Assembly (NCBI GenBank): GCA_035464115.1
Contig: DATHSN010000410.1
Span: 1-16,272 of the forward strand
Reading direction: 5' to 3'
Source of the DNA: DATHSN01 sp035464115
Lineage (GTDB): Bacteria; Actinomycetota; Acidimicrobiia; Acidimicrobiales; SKKL01
DNA length: 16,272 nucleotides
Positions 6,694-14,051 of the stretch are shown here, piece after piece. Under the pieces are notes generated by a model. It worked only from the letters and a program-made list of their open reading frames with translations, was not told where the DNA came from and made no database searches. The position numbers and the translations under genes are program-made. Each line of letters opens with the position of its first letter. Positions within the stretch are counted from its first letter, which is position 1.

Positions 6694-8670
6694 CTACACC
6701 GGGGTCGCGCCAGCGCCGCCGCCCGGCGACGTCAGGGCCGACCCCGCTGGGAGGCGGCGTCCCGACGCGGCTCGGGTGACCGGGCGGGCGCCCCACTCGT
6801 CGCCCCGGACCCCGACCTCCACGTGGAGCGCGCCCGCCCGAGGCTCGACCTGCACCTCGAGCCCGCCCACGGCGAGGCGCGCGCCGGCCGGTGGGACCAC
6901 GCCGCCCGGCACCCGATGACCGACCGGGGCGAGCACGACCCCGAGGGGATGACGCTGCCCGACCAGCGCCACCAGCTCGGCGACCCGCGCACCACCGGAC
7001 CGGCAGACCACCACGTCGATGGCGTCGACCCCCCGACGTCGCAGCCCGGCCAGCACCTCGTCGGCCCGCACCGCCCCGTCGACCACGAGCACCACGGCGT
7101 CGCCATGGCGGTGCAGCACGGCGCCGCCGGCGATGTCGAGCGCGCCAGCGGCCGGCGCGCGCGCCAGGGCCACGCCTGGTGCCGCCAGGGTGCCGAGCAC
7201 CAGCACCCAGCCCGCGGCGGCGACCACGCCGGTGGCCGACCGTCCCGACCCGGCACCCACGAGCGCGACCGCGTCGGGCTGACCGGCCGAGCCGGGCCGG
7301 TCGGCCGCGACCCCGGCGTCGACCGGGACGACCGTTCGCGCCCTGCGGCCAGCGACACCGACCAGCACGACCCCGACGACGAGCACCGCGACGTGGGCGG
7401 CGCCGAGCTCGCCGAGGGGCACGGCCGACGACCACCGCGCCACCGCGCCGATCCACCCGACCAGGAGCCCGGTGGGCGCGTGGAGCCAGCCGTCGACGGG
7501 CGGACCGACGATGCCGGCGAGGAGCCCGGCCGGGAGGCCCCAGATCATCACGGGTCCGGCGATGGGCGCGGCGAGGAGGTTGGCGGGCAGCGACGCCACC
7601 GGGAGCCCCCCGAAGACGGCGACGAGCAGGGGCGCGACCGCGAGCTGGGCGGCCGCCGTGACCGACAGCGCGGTGGCGAGCAGGCGGGGTCCGGGGAGGC
7701 GCCGGGCGATGGCGGGCGCGAGCACGAGGATGCCGGCGGTGGCGAGCACCGACAGCTGGAAGCCGACCGAGCGGACGAGGAACGGGTCGATCAACAGCAC
7801 CACCGCGACCGCGACCGCCAGGGTGCGACGGCCCGACTCGGCGCGGCCGGCGGCGGTGGCCACCGCCGCGGTGGCCGCCATGGCGGTGGCCCGCATCACC
7901 GACGGCTCGAAGCGGGTGACCAGCGCGAACAGCGCCAGCGCGCCGAGCACCGCCACCAACCGGGGCGCGGGGCGCAATCGCCGCAGGGCGGGGGTGAGCA
8001 GCACGATCACGAACGCCACGTTGGAGCCCGACACGGCCATGAGGTGGGTGAGACCCGAGCCGAGGAAGTCGTCGACGACCACCGGGTCGTGGTCGCGCTC
8101 GTCGCCGAGCACCAGGCCGAGGAACAGGGCCCGGCGGGGGTCGCCGAGGGGCTCGGCGCCGGCGGCGAGGGTGCGCCGCAACCCGTTGGCCGCACCGTGG
8201 ATCGGGTCGGCGGTGCGGTGCGCGCCGACCTGGTCGACCTCGATGCGACCGACCACGTGGCGGCGCGCCAGCCACGGCGCGTCGGGCGGCGGCGGTCGGA
8301 CCGATCCGACGAGCTCGACCACCTCGCCGGTGAGCCGGTCGTCGAGAACAGCGGCGGGTCGGCCCCGGGCCCACGCCTCGAGCCGTCGGCCGTCGACCTC
8401 GACGATGGCCCGCACCGCCGGACCCACCGGCTCGGGATCGGAGCGCAGCGTGGCCCATCCCGACCACTCGGACGCGCTCGCTGGCTCGAGGCCTGCCTCG
8501 GCGCGCGCCGCCAGGGCGCCGGCGAGGAGCAACACGCCCAGCGCGATCAGCACCGGGCGACGCCACCACGCCCCCACCGCCGCGATCGCCCCGCCGACCG
8601 GGAGCGGGGTGGCGACCGCGCCCCACGCGCCGACCCACGCCGCCACGGCCACGAGCAGCGTCGCGCTCAC
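6694..8670 (-). CDS. comEC: ComEC/Rec2-family DNA-uptake channel protein, degenerate C-terminal metallo-beta-lactamase-like domain
   Basis: 658 aa. Residues 1-55 hold two hydrophobic segments, 60-150 a soluble DUF4131-like/OB part, and about 180-440 the multi-pass competence domain. Its hallmark is HLMAVSGSNVAF (209-220; family form HLLAISGLHV). SVGFQLSVLATAGI (301-314) and the SLPANLLAAPI segment (360-370) also match ComEC. From 508 a short domain begins LDIAGGAVLHRHGDAVVLVVDG, aligning with the metallo-beta-lactamase-like start, but the expected HPHADHIGG is replaced by CRSGGARVA (556-564), so no metal site remains. ComEC forms the inner-membrane pore for single-stranded DNA in transformation. 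The GTG start at 8668-8670 overlaps the comEA stop (GTGA), so the two are coupled. Whether it supports uptake here is unknown. Confidence 0.92.
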   Translation of the reverse strand: MSATLLVAVAAWVGAWGAVATPLPVGGAIAAVGAWWRRPVLIALGVLLLAGALAARAEAGLEPASASEWSGWATLRSDPEPVGPAVRAIVEVDGRRLEAWARGRPAAVLDDRLTGEVVELVGSVRPPPPDAPWLARRHVVGRIEVDQVGAHRTADPIHGAANGLRRTLAAGAEPLGDPRRALFLGLVLGDERDHDPVVVDDFLGSGLTHLMAVSGSNVAFVIVLLTPALRRLRPAPRLVAVLGALALFALVTRFEPSVMRATAMAATAAVATAAGRAESGRRTLAVAVAVVLLIDPFLVRSVGFQLSVLATAGILVLAPAIARRLPGPRLLATALSVTAAAQLAVAPLLVAVFGGLPVASLPANLLAAPIAGPVMIWGLPAGLLAGIVGPPVDGWLHAPTGLLVGWIGAVARWSSAVPLGELGAAHVAVLVVGVVLVGVAGRRARTVVPVDAGVAADRPGSAGQPDAVALVGAGSGRSATGVVAAAGWVLVLGTLAAPGVALARAPAAGALDIAGGAVLHRHGDAVVLVVDGAVRADEVLAGLRRRGVDAIDVVVCRSGGARVAELVALVGQRHPLGVVLAPVGHRVPGGVVPPAGARLAVGGLEVQVEPRAGALHVEVGVRGDEWGARPVTRAASGRRLPAGSALTSPGGGAGATPV

Positions 8671-9434
8671 GACACCACCGCCTGGTCGCGCAGGGCGGCG
8701 AGCTTGGCCTCGCCGATGCCGCGCACGGCGATGAGGTCGTCGACCGAGGCGAACCGCCCGACGCGCTCGCGGTGCTCGACGATGGCCGCGGCGGTGGCCG
8801 GACCCACGCCGGGGAGCGCGTCGAGCTCGTCGACGGTGGCGGTGTTGATGTCGACGGGGCCCGCCACGGCGCCCGAGGCGGCGGGGGGCGGTCCGGTGGG
8901 ACCGACCACGACCGGCGCGTCGTCGTCGCCCTGCGCCGGGACCCACACCCGGTCGCCGTCCGCGACGGGAGCGGCCAGGTTCACCCGGTCGAGGTCGGCG
9001 TCGGCACGGGGTCCGCCGGCGGCGGCGAGCAGGTCGCCGACCCGGCTGCCGGGGGCCAGCTGGTAGACGCCGGGCGCGGCCACCGCGCCGGCGGCGTGGA
9101 CCAGCACCGGCGCCGCCGGTGGCGGGGGCGGTGGTGCGGTGGAGGTCGTGCTGGCCCAGGGCAACGCCACCGCGGGGTCGGGTCCGGCGCTGCGGCCCGA
9201 CCACCACCCGACGGCGACGAGCACGGCCAGCACGGCCACCGCGACGCCGACCATGGCGCGGCGGGGATCGACGCCGAGGCGGTCGGCGAGGTCGAGTGCC
9301 CGCTCGAGCGCGCCGAGATCGACCCGCGCCGGCGGCAGCCCCGGGTGGGGATCGCCCGAGTGGGTGTCGGGCGGGTCAGGACCGCGTGGCGCGGCCCCCG
9401 CGGGGGAACGATCGGGTGGAACGGGTGCGACCAC
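8667..9434 (-). CDS. comEA: ComEA-like helix-hairpin-helix DNA-binding protein
   Basis: 255 aa from GTG at 9432-9434, chosen because GGGAGGGG lies 8 nt upstream; the frame is open further up to 9620 but that part overlaps the zincin-like gene more deeply and has no matching signal. Order: Pro-rich cytoplasmic start, one membrane helix (about 60-79), Pro-rich linker (101-108), SLBB domain (VLVHAAGAVAAPGVYQLAPG onward, 110-170), second linker, then two HhH motifs (VDINTATVDELDALPGVGPA from 194; FASVDDLIAVRGIGEAKL 228-245). ComEA binds incoming double-stranded DNA on the outer face of the membrane and passes it to ComEC. It is followed by comEC with a GTGA overlap. It overlaps the end of the upstream gene by 59 bp, which is unusual. 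Confidence 0.92.
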   Translation of the reverse strand: MVAPVPPDRSPAGAAPRGPDPPDTHSGDPHPGLPPARVDLGALERALDLADRLGVDPRRAMVGVAVAVLAVLVAVGWWSGRSAGPDPAVALPWASTTSTAPPPPPPAAPVLVHAAGAVAAPGVYQLAPGSRVGDLLAAAGGPRADADLDRVNLAAPVADGDRVWVPAQGDDDAPVVVGPTGPPPAASGAVAGPVDINTATVDELDALPGVGPATAAAIVEHRERVGRFASVDDLIAVRGIGEAKLAALRDQAVVS

Positions 9435-9816
9435 GCGCGGCCCCTCCCGGCGACGACGACGTCGAGGGGGGAAGGGCGGGCGGGGACCCGGGGGGCAGCG
9501 TAGCGGCGGTGACGCCGCCTGTCGCCAGGCGGGCCCGCCACTCGGCGCGCACCTCGAGGGGGATGCGCCGGTAGGCGCCGCGGTGCGGATAGCCCCGCAG
9601 TCGGGCACCCAGGTAGCCACCTACGTAGCGGGCTGCGAAGCCGACCACCCCGTGCTCGCGCCACTGGCGGACGTGCTCGAGCTCGTGGGCCAGCAGCCGC
9701 GGCGTCAGCGCGCCCCGGCGCACGATCACCAACGGTCCGAGGGTGATCCCGGCGTAGCCGGGGGGCACCGGCCCACCGATCCACAGCCACCACCCGGGGC
9801 GGCGCTCGATGCCCAT
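9376..9816 (-). CDS. Small zincin-like protein with HELEH motif, function unknown
   Basis: 146 aa from ATG 9814-9816, 28 bp after the thioredoxin gene's stop; no clear ribosome-binding site. The core is PRLLAHELEHVRQW (39-52), an HExxH zinc-protease-type motif (His44, Glu45, His48) followed by aromatic/basic helices; Glu89 or Glu92 (EVRAEW) could be a third ligand. A strand LGPLVIVRRGAL precedes the helix, as in minimal zincins. I do not recognise a named family; small proteins with HELxHVRQ motifs exist as uncharacterised proteins. There is no signal peptide or convincing membrane segment. Residues 100-146 are Pro/Ser/Arg-rich low complexity, and the last 19 codons overlap comEA, so the tail may carry little function. 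An inactive or structural role is possible. Confidence 0.7.
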   Translation of the reverse strand: MGIERRPGWWLWIGGPVPPGYAGITLGPLVIVRRGALTPRLLAHELEHVRQWREHGVVGFAARYVGGYLGARLRGYPHRGAYRRIPLEVRAEWRARLATGGVTAATLPPGSPPALPPSTSSSPGGAARGRTRSTRSFPRGGRATRS

Positions 9817-9844
9817 GACGCCGACCGGGTGCCGCGCCGCCGGC

Positions 9845-10549
9845 TCAGAACAGCCGGGCGGTGAGCTGGCGACGCCAGGCGGAGGTGCGGGGATCGTCGG
9901 GTCCCATCACCTCGAGCAGGTCGACGAACTCCTGGCGGGCCTCGTCGTCGTCCTTCACCCGGTCGAGCAGCGCGGCGAGCGTGGCCTCGATGTCGCCGGT
10001 GGGGGCGCCGCCGGTGCGGGCCAGGGCGGCCACCCGGCGCGTCTCCGGGGTCTCGGGGATGCGCTCGAGCAGGGCGAGGGCATCGTCGGTGTCGCCGCGG
10101 CCCACGAGCAGCTCGGCCAACGCGACGACCGCGGGCTCGTGACCCGGGTCGATCTCGAGCGCGGCCCGCAGCGACGCCTCGTCGCCGGCGGCCACCAGCA
10201 TCGCCAGCTCGTCGGGCTCCTGGGGGCCGAGCAGCCCCTCGACGAACTGGCGGACGGCTGGCTCGCCCTGGGCGCCGACGAAGCCGTCGACCACCTGGCC
10301 GTCCTTCAGGGCGTAGACCGCCGGGATGCCCTGCACCCGGAAGGCCTGGGCCGACTGGGGGTTCTCGTCGACGTTGATCTTGGCGAGGACCACCTGGCCC
10401 TGGGTCTCGGCGACGACCCGCTCGATGATGGGGCCGAGGGTCTTGCACGGGCCGCACCACGGCGCCCACAGGTCGACCACGACCGGGGTGGTGCGCGACC
10501 GGGCGAGGACCTCGGTCTCGAAGGTGGCGTCGGTGACGTCGATCGTCAT
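9845..10549 (-). CDS. Thioredoxin-domain co-chaperone, CnoX/YbbN-like
   Basis: 234 aa from ATG 10547-10549, with GAGGA a few nt upstream. Residues 1-108 form a thioredoxin domain: VVVDLWAPWCGPCK with the redox pair Cys32/Cys35 (CGPC), and the cis-proline at GIPAVYAL (Pro76). Residues about 110-234 are helical and TPR-like (ALEIDPGHEPAVVALAELLVGRGDTDDALALLERIP), the two-part layout of CnoX/YbbN, a chaperedoxin that holds oxidised clients for GroEL and DnaK. E. coli CnoX lacks a full CxxC, but many other homologues keep it, as here, so disulfide exchange is plausible. The protein is cytoplasmic. It is first in the six-gene run towards holA and has a SigR/SigH-like promoter directly upstream, fitting a redox-stress role. 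Confidence 0.9.
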   Translation of the reverse strand: MTIDVTDATFETEVLARSRTTPVVVDLWAPWCGPCKTLGPIIERVVAETQGQVVLAKINVDENPQSAQAFRVQGIPAVYALKDGQVVDGFVGAQGEPAVRQFVEGLLGPQEPDELAMLVAAGDEASLRAALEIDPGHEPAVVALAELLVGRGDTDDALALLERIPETPETRRVAALARTGGAPTGDIEATLAALLDRVKDDDEARQEFVDLLEVMGPDDPRTSAWRRQLTARLF

Positions 10550-10559
10550 GGTCGTCCTC

Positions 10560-10585
10560 AACGTGGACAGCGGGTGGGATGTTCC
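10560..10585 (-). promoter_or_regulatory. ECF-sigma-type promoter (GGAAC-N17-CGTT) ahead of the thioredoxin-like gene
   Basis: On the minus strand GGAAC (10581-10585) is followed by exactly 17 bp and CGTT (10560-10563), ending 10 nt before the ATG. GGAAY with GTT at about 18 bp is the established motif of SigR (Streptomyces) and SigH/SigE (mycobacteria), whose regulons include thioredoxin genes. The predicted leader is only a few nt. Confidence 0.6.
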
Positions 10586-10743
10586 CCCGGGGGTATGGGG
10601 GGCACGGGCCGGCGGCGAGCGTGGCTCGCACCATCGGGCCCACTCGGGCAGGATACGGCGCACGGGGCAGCGACCGTCCCGACCGGCCCCCGGCCGCCCA
10701 CCGTGGGGATGTGGAGCGAACGGGCACGGGGGAGACGACTGCG
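10564..10743. other. Intergenic divergent region between the thioredoxin-like and phosphotransferase genes
   Basis: This is most of the largest non-coding gap. Besides the ECF-type element it holds a perfect palindrome CCCCCGGGGG (10584-10593) touching the -35 side of that element, and GGGGGAG just before the GTG at 10744 as ribosome-binding site of the phosphotransferase gene. I see no recognisable plus-strand -35/-10 pair, riboswitch or small ORF. Confidence 0.5.
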
Positions 10744-11778
10744 GTGAGCGACTCGACGACCGTGGCGGGGATCGATGCGGAGCGGGTCACCGCCTGGTTC
10801 GCGGAGCACGTGCCCGACGCCCGACCGCCGTTCGAGTTCCGCCTCATCGCCGGCGGTCACTCGAACCTCACCTACTCGGTCACCGACACCACCGGCGCCC
10901 GGTGGGTGCTGCGTCGCCCGCCGCTCGGGCAGGTGCTGGCCACCGCCCACGACATGGAGCGCGAGCACCGCATCATCTCGGCGCTGGCTCCCACCGACGT
11001 GCCCGTCGCCCCCGCCGTGGGGCTCTGCACCGACCCCGACGTCAACGGGGCGCCGTTCTACGTCATGGGCTTCGTCGACGGCCTGGTGCTGCGCAGCGCC
11101 GCCGAAGCCGAGCAGCTGTCGCTCGACCAGCGCCGCCGCGCCGGCGAGTCGCTCGTCGACGTGATGGCCCGCATCCACGCGGTCGACGTCGACGCCGTCG
11201 GACTCGGCGACCTCGGGCGCAAAGAGGACTACCTCAAGCGCCAGCTCAAGCGCTGGTACGGCCAGTGGGAGAAGTCCAAGACCCGCGAGCTGCCCGCCAT
11301 CGACGAGGTCCACGACCACCTGGTGGCCCACACCCCCGAGCAGCAGGGCGCCACGATCGTGCACGGCGACTACCGGCTCGACAACTGCATGGTCAGCCGC
11401 GACGGCGACGTCGTCGCGGTGCTCGACTGGGAGATCTGCACGCTCGGCGACCCGCTCGCCGATCTCGGGCTGTTGATGGTCTACTGGACCGATCCCGACG
11501 ACCCGAACCCCAACGCCCTGGCGTCGGCCACCGCGCTCGACGGCTTCCCGCGGCGAGCCGAGGTGGCCGATCGCTACGCCTCGTTGTCACCACGCGACCT
11601 GTCGGCGCTGCCGACCTACACGGCGTTCGGCTACTGGAAGCTGGCCTGCATCGTCGAAGGGGTCTACGCCCGCTACCTCGGCGGGGCCATGGGCCAGCGC
11701 GACCCCGAGTCGTTCGCTCCGTTCAAGACCCAGGTCGAGTCCTACGCCGACACCGCCAAGCGCCTGCTCGAGATCTGA
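10744..11778 (+). CDS. APH-fold phosphotransferase family protein (ACAD10/11 N-terminal-like)
   Basis: 344 aa from GTG 10744; GGGGGAG lies about 9 nt upstream. The kinase-like fold is shown by FEFRLIAGGHSNLTYSV (30-46, nucleotide loop), WVLRRPPLG (54-62, with the loop typical of this subgroup), the catalytic loop HGDYRLDNCM (207-216) and the metal-binding DWE (228-230) followed by CTLGDPLADLGLL. The RRPP and GDPLADLG signatures match the actinobacterial aminoglycoside-phosphotransferase-like group related to the N-terminal domain of human ACAD10/ACAD11, often encoded near acyl-CoA dehydrogenases. The ACAD10/11 domains phosphorylate 4-hydroxyacyl-CoA; the substrate of this protein is not known. 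Antibiotic resistance is unlikely. It is followed after 12 bp by the PAC2 gene, so the two are probably co-transcribed. Confidence 0.87.
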   Translation: MSDSTTVAGIDAERVTAWFAEHVPDARPPFEFRLIAGGHSNLTYSVTDTTGARWVLRRPPLGQVLATAHDMEREHRIISALAPTDVPVAPAVGLCTDPDVNGAPFYVMGFVDGLVLRSAAEAEQLSLDQRRRAGESLVDVMARIHAVDVDAVGLGDLGRKEDYLKRQLKRWYGQWEKSKTRELPAIDEVHDHLVAHTPEQQGATIVHGDYRLDNCMVSRDGDVVAVLDWEICTLGDPLADLGLLMVYWTDPDDPNPNALASATALDGFPRRAEVADRYASLSPRDLSALPTYTAFGYWKLACIVEGVYARYLGGAMGQRDPESFAPFKTQVESYADTAKRLLEI

Positions 11779-11790
11779 CCGGAGCCACCT

Positions 11791-12663
11791 GTGAGCCTCT
11801 ACGAGTTCCACGAGCGTCCCGACCTGGAGTCGCCCGTCCTCGTGCTGGCCCTCGACGGCTGGATCGACGCCGGCGGCGCCGCCGCGCTGGCGGCCGCCAC
11901 CGTCCTCGAGTCCGGTGAGACCACCCCGGTGGTCACCTTCGACGCCGACGTGCTGCTCGACCACCGGGCCCGCCGCCCGATCATGCACATCGAGGCGGGC
12001 CTCAACACCGGTCTCTCGTGGCCGTCGATCGAGATCGTGGCGCTGTCCGATCCGTCGGGAGCCGATGTGCTCGTCCTGCGGGGCGCCGAGCCCGACCACC
12101 AGTGGCGGGCGTTCGCCGACGCGGTCGTGGCCCTGGCCCTCGAGCTGGGGGTGGGGCTCGTCGTCGGGCTGGGCGCGTACCCGGCGCCGGTCCCCCACAC
12201 CCGACCCTCGCGCCTGGCGTCCACCGCCACCGACCGGGCCCTCGCCGACCGGGTCGGCTTCTTGCGCAGCACCATCGACGTGCCCGCCGGGGTCCACGGC
12301 GCCATCGAGGAGCGATGCGCGGCCGTGGGCCTCCCCGCTGTCGGCATCTGGGCCCAGGTGCCCCACTACGCGTCGGGCATGGCCTATCCCGCGGCGGCGA
12401 TGGCGCTCATCGAGAAGCTCAACGACCTGGGGAACCTGGCCCTGCCGGCCGGTGACCTGGCCGAGGAGTCCGCCACCGTGCGAGCCCGCCTCGACGCCCT
12501 CGTCACCGAGAGCGCCGAGCACGTCGAGCTGCTCCGCCAGCTCGAGGCCAACGCCGACTCGCTCGGTGCCGACGATGTGGGCGGGGTCGGCCCCGACGAG
12601 CTGCCGTCGGGCGACGAGCTGGCCGGCGAGATCGAGCGGTTCCTCCGCGATCAGGGCCGCTGA
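11791..12663 (+). CDS. PAC2-family protein (proteasome-assembly-chaperone-like fold)
   Basis: 290 aa from GTG 11791, with GGAG 7 nt upstream. The opening VLVLALDGWIDAGGAAALAAATVL (17-40) is the PAC2-family signature. VGLGAYPAPVPHTRP and VGIWAQVPHYASGMAYPAAAMALIEKL further on are equally typical. The C-terminal 50 residues are acidic and helical. The family is named after the eukaryotic 20S proteasome chaperone PAC2 and is widespread in archaea and actinobacteria. In actinobacteria its role is not established; a link to proteasome or ATP-grasp systems has been suggested, but none of those genes is in view. It sits 12 bp after the phosphotransferase gene and 29 bp before the LLM oxidoreductase gene on the same strand. 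Confidence 0.9.
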   Translation: MSLYEFHERPDLESPVLVLALDGWIDAGGAAALAAATVLESGETTPVVTFDADVLLDHRARRPIMHIEAGLNTGLSWPSIEIVALSDPSGADVLVLRGAEPDHQWRAFADAVVALALELGVGLVVGLGAYPAPVPHTRPSRLASTATDRALADRVGFLRSTIDVPAGVHGAIEERCAAVGLPAVGIWAQVPHYASGMAYPAAAMALIEKLNDLGNLALPAGDLAEESATVRARLDALVTESAEHVELLRQLEANADSLGADDVGGVGPDELPSGDELAGEIERFLRDQGR

Positions 12664-12679
12664 CCCCGAGGGCGCCGGC

Positions 12680-12692
12680 TAGCGTCGGCGCC
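12680..12692 (+). promoter_or_regulatory. Probable leaderless promoter (-10) of the LLM oxidoreductase gene
   Basis: TAGCGT (12680-12685) fits the actinobacterial TANNNT -10 and lies exactly 7 nt before the ATG at 12693, so transcription would start at the A of the start codon. No ribosome-binding site precedes the ATG. There is no consensus -35. Confidence 0.45.
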
Positions 12693-13703
12693 ATGAAGGT
12701 CGACGGGGGCATCGCAGGGGGACTCAGCGGCGCGGGCGAGAGCGCCCGACGAGCCGAGGAGGCCGGCTACGACGGGGTGTGGTCCGCCGAGACCAGTCAC
12801 GACCCGTTCTTCCCGCTGCTGCTCGCAGCCGAGCACACCGAGCGCCTCGAGCTGGGCACGGGCATCGCGGTCGCGTTCGCCCGCAACCCCATGACGCTCG
12901 CCAACATCGCCTACGACCTCAACGCCCACTCCGGCGGTCGGTTCATCCTCGGGCTGGGGTCACAGATCAAGCCGCACATCACCAAGCGGTTCTCGATGGA
13001 GTGGTCGCACCCGGCGCCGCGCATGCGCGAGATGGTGCTGGCCATCCGGGCCATCTGGCACACCTGGAACACCGGCGACAAGCTCGACTTCCGGGGCGAC
13101 TTCTACACCCACACCCTCATGACCCCCTTCTTCGACCCGGGTCCGGCGCCCCACGGCGACGCCCGCATCTTCATCGCCGGGGTCGGCCCCCTCATGACCG
13201 AGGTGGCCGGCGAGGTGTGCGACGGCTTCCTCGTCCACGGGTTCACCACCGAGTCGTACCTGCGCGAGGTCACCGTGCCCGCCCTCGAGCGGGGCATGGC
13301 CAAGAGCGGCCGCCGCCGCGACGACTTCGAGATCTCGTTCCCCGCGTTCGTGGTCACCGGCAGCACCGAGGAGGCGATGGCCGCGTCGGCCGACGCCACC
13401 CGCCGCCAGATCGCCTTCTACGGCTCCACCCCCGCCTACCGTGGCGTGCTCGAGCACCACGGCTGGGGCGACCTGCAGACCGAGCTGAACGCGCTGTCGA
13501 AGCAGGGCAAGTGGGTCGAGATGGGCGCCCTCATCGACGACGACATCCTGCGCACGTTCGCGGTGGTGACCGAGCCGTCGGGCGTGGCCGACGGCCTGAG
13601 CGGCCGCTTCGGCGACGTCGTCGACCGGGTGAGCTTCTACGCCCCCTACGAGTCCGACCCCGACACCTGGCTCCCCGTGGTCGACGCCCTCAAGGCGTCC
13701 TAG
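12693..13703 (+). CDS. LLM-class F420-dependent oxidoreductase (TIGR03617-like)
   Basis: 336 aa from ATG 12693; no ribosome-binding site, but a leaderless -10 fits the start. It is a luciferase-like monooxygenase TIM barrel: KVDGGIAGGLSGAGESARRAEEAGYDGVWSAETSHDPF at the N-terminus, LELGTGIAVAFARNPMTLA (strand carrying a cofactor-side loop), SGGRFILGLGSQIKPHI, and PRIFIAGVGP-like DARIFIAGVGPLMTEVAGE in the middle. The DGGIAGG start and GLGSQIKPHI segment are those I associate with the TIGR03617 group of F420-dependent enzymes. Coenzyme F420 as hydride carrier is therefore likely, not proven; FMN-using relatives exist. The substrate is unknown. It is the last of three plus-strand genes and converges on the toxin-antitoxin pair with 36 bp between. 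Confidence 0.88.
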   Translation: MKVDGGIAGGLSGAGESARRAEEAGYDGVWSAETSHDPFFPLLLAAEHTERLELGTGIAVAFARNPMTLANIAYDLNAHSGGRFILGLGSQIKPHITKRFSMEWSHPAPRMREMVLAIRAIWHTWNTGDKLDFRGDFYTHTLMTPFFDPGPAPHGDARIFIAGVGPLMTEVAGEVCDGFLVHGFTTESYLREVTVPALERGMAKSGRRRDDFEISFPAFVVTGSTEEAMAASADATRRQIAFYGSTPAYRGVLEHHGWGDLQTELNALSKQGKWVEMGALIDDDILRTFAVVTEPSGVADGLSGRFGDVVDRVSFYAPYESDPDTWLPVVDALKAS

Positions 13704-13739
13704 GCACGCAGCCAGCGCCCGGGAGTCCCAGGGCCGCGA

Positions 13740-14051
13740 TCAGCAGTCGGCCACGGCGTCGAGCGCCGCGCAGATCTCCCGTCGCCGGCTCACGCCGAGC
13801 TGACCGAGGCGCGTGGTGAGCACCGACTTGGGGACGGCGGCGAGGTTGTCGAAGGTGGCGACGCTGTGGTGGTCGATCCCCTCATCGGGCCCCACGGGGA
13901 TGCAGGTCGGGATGTCGCGGAGGCTGCTCGTCACCGGCGCGACCACGACGTTGTTCAGCACCGGGATGACCTCGTCGCGCGAGACGACGAGCACCGGCCG
14001 CCGCTTCTGGTTCGGGGTCTCCATCAGCCACAGCTCACCCTGGGCTACCAC
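13740..14051 (-). CDS. MazF/PemK-family toxin (endoribonuclease)
   Basis: 103 aa from GTG 14049-14051. GELWLMETPNQKRRPVLVVSRD (5-26) is the MazF opening, VVVAPVTSSLRDIPTCIPV (36-53) its central strands with the conserved Thr, and VATFDNLAAVPKSVLTTRLGQL (64-85) the closing part. MazF toxins cut RNA at short sequences and are blocked by their partner antitoxin. The start overlaps the end of the antitoxin gene by 7 bp, and GAGG within the antitoxin gene is 8 nt upstream, a translationally coupled order (antitoxin first). Arg in the RRPVLVV loop and Thr in APVTSS are kept, so the toxin looks intact. The target sequence cannot be read from the protein. Confidence 0.93.
   Translation of the reverse strand: MVAQGELWLMETPNQKRRPVLVVSRDEVIPVLNNVVVAPVTSSLRDIPTCIPVGPDEGIDHHSVATFDNLAAVPKSVLTTRLGQLGVSRRREICAALDAVADC

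Noticed and set aside
4832..8638. Apparent fusion of holA with a long N-terminal extension up to 8638
   Set aside because: The extension runs through folP and comEC in another frame and is Arg/Gly-rich nonsense; HolA proper starts at the ATGA overlap at 5851.
5914..9066. Open plus-strand frame of 1050 codons opposite folP, comEC and comEA
   Set aside because: Composition is Gly/Arg/His/Asp-rich low complexity without domains; it mirrors well-identified minus-strand genes and reflects GC bias.
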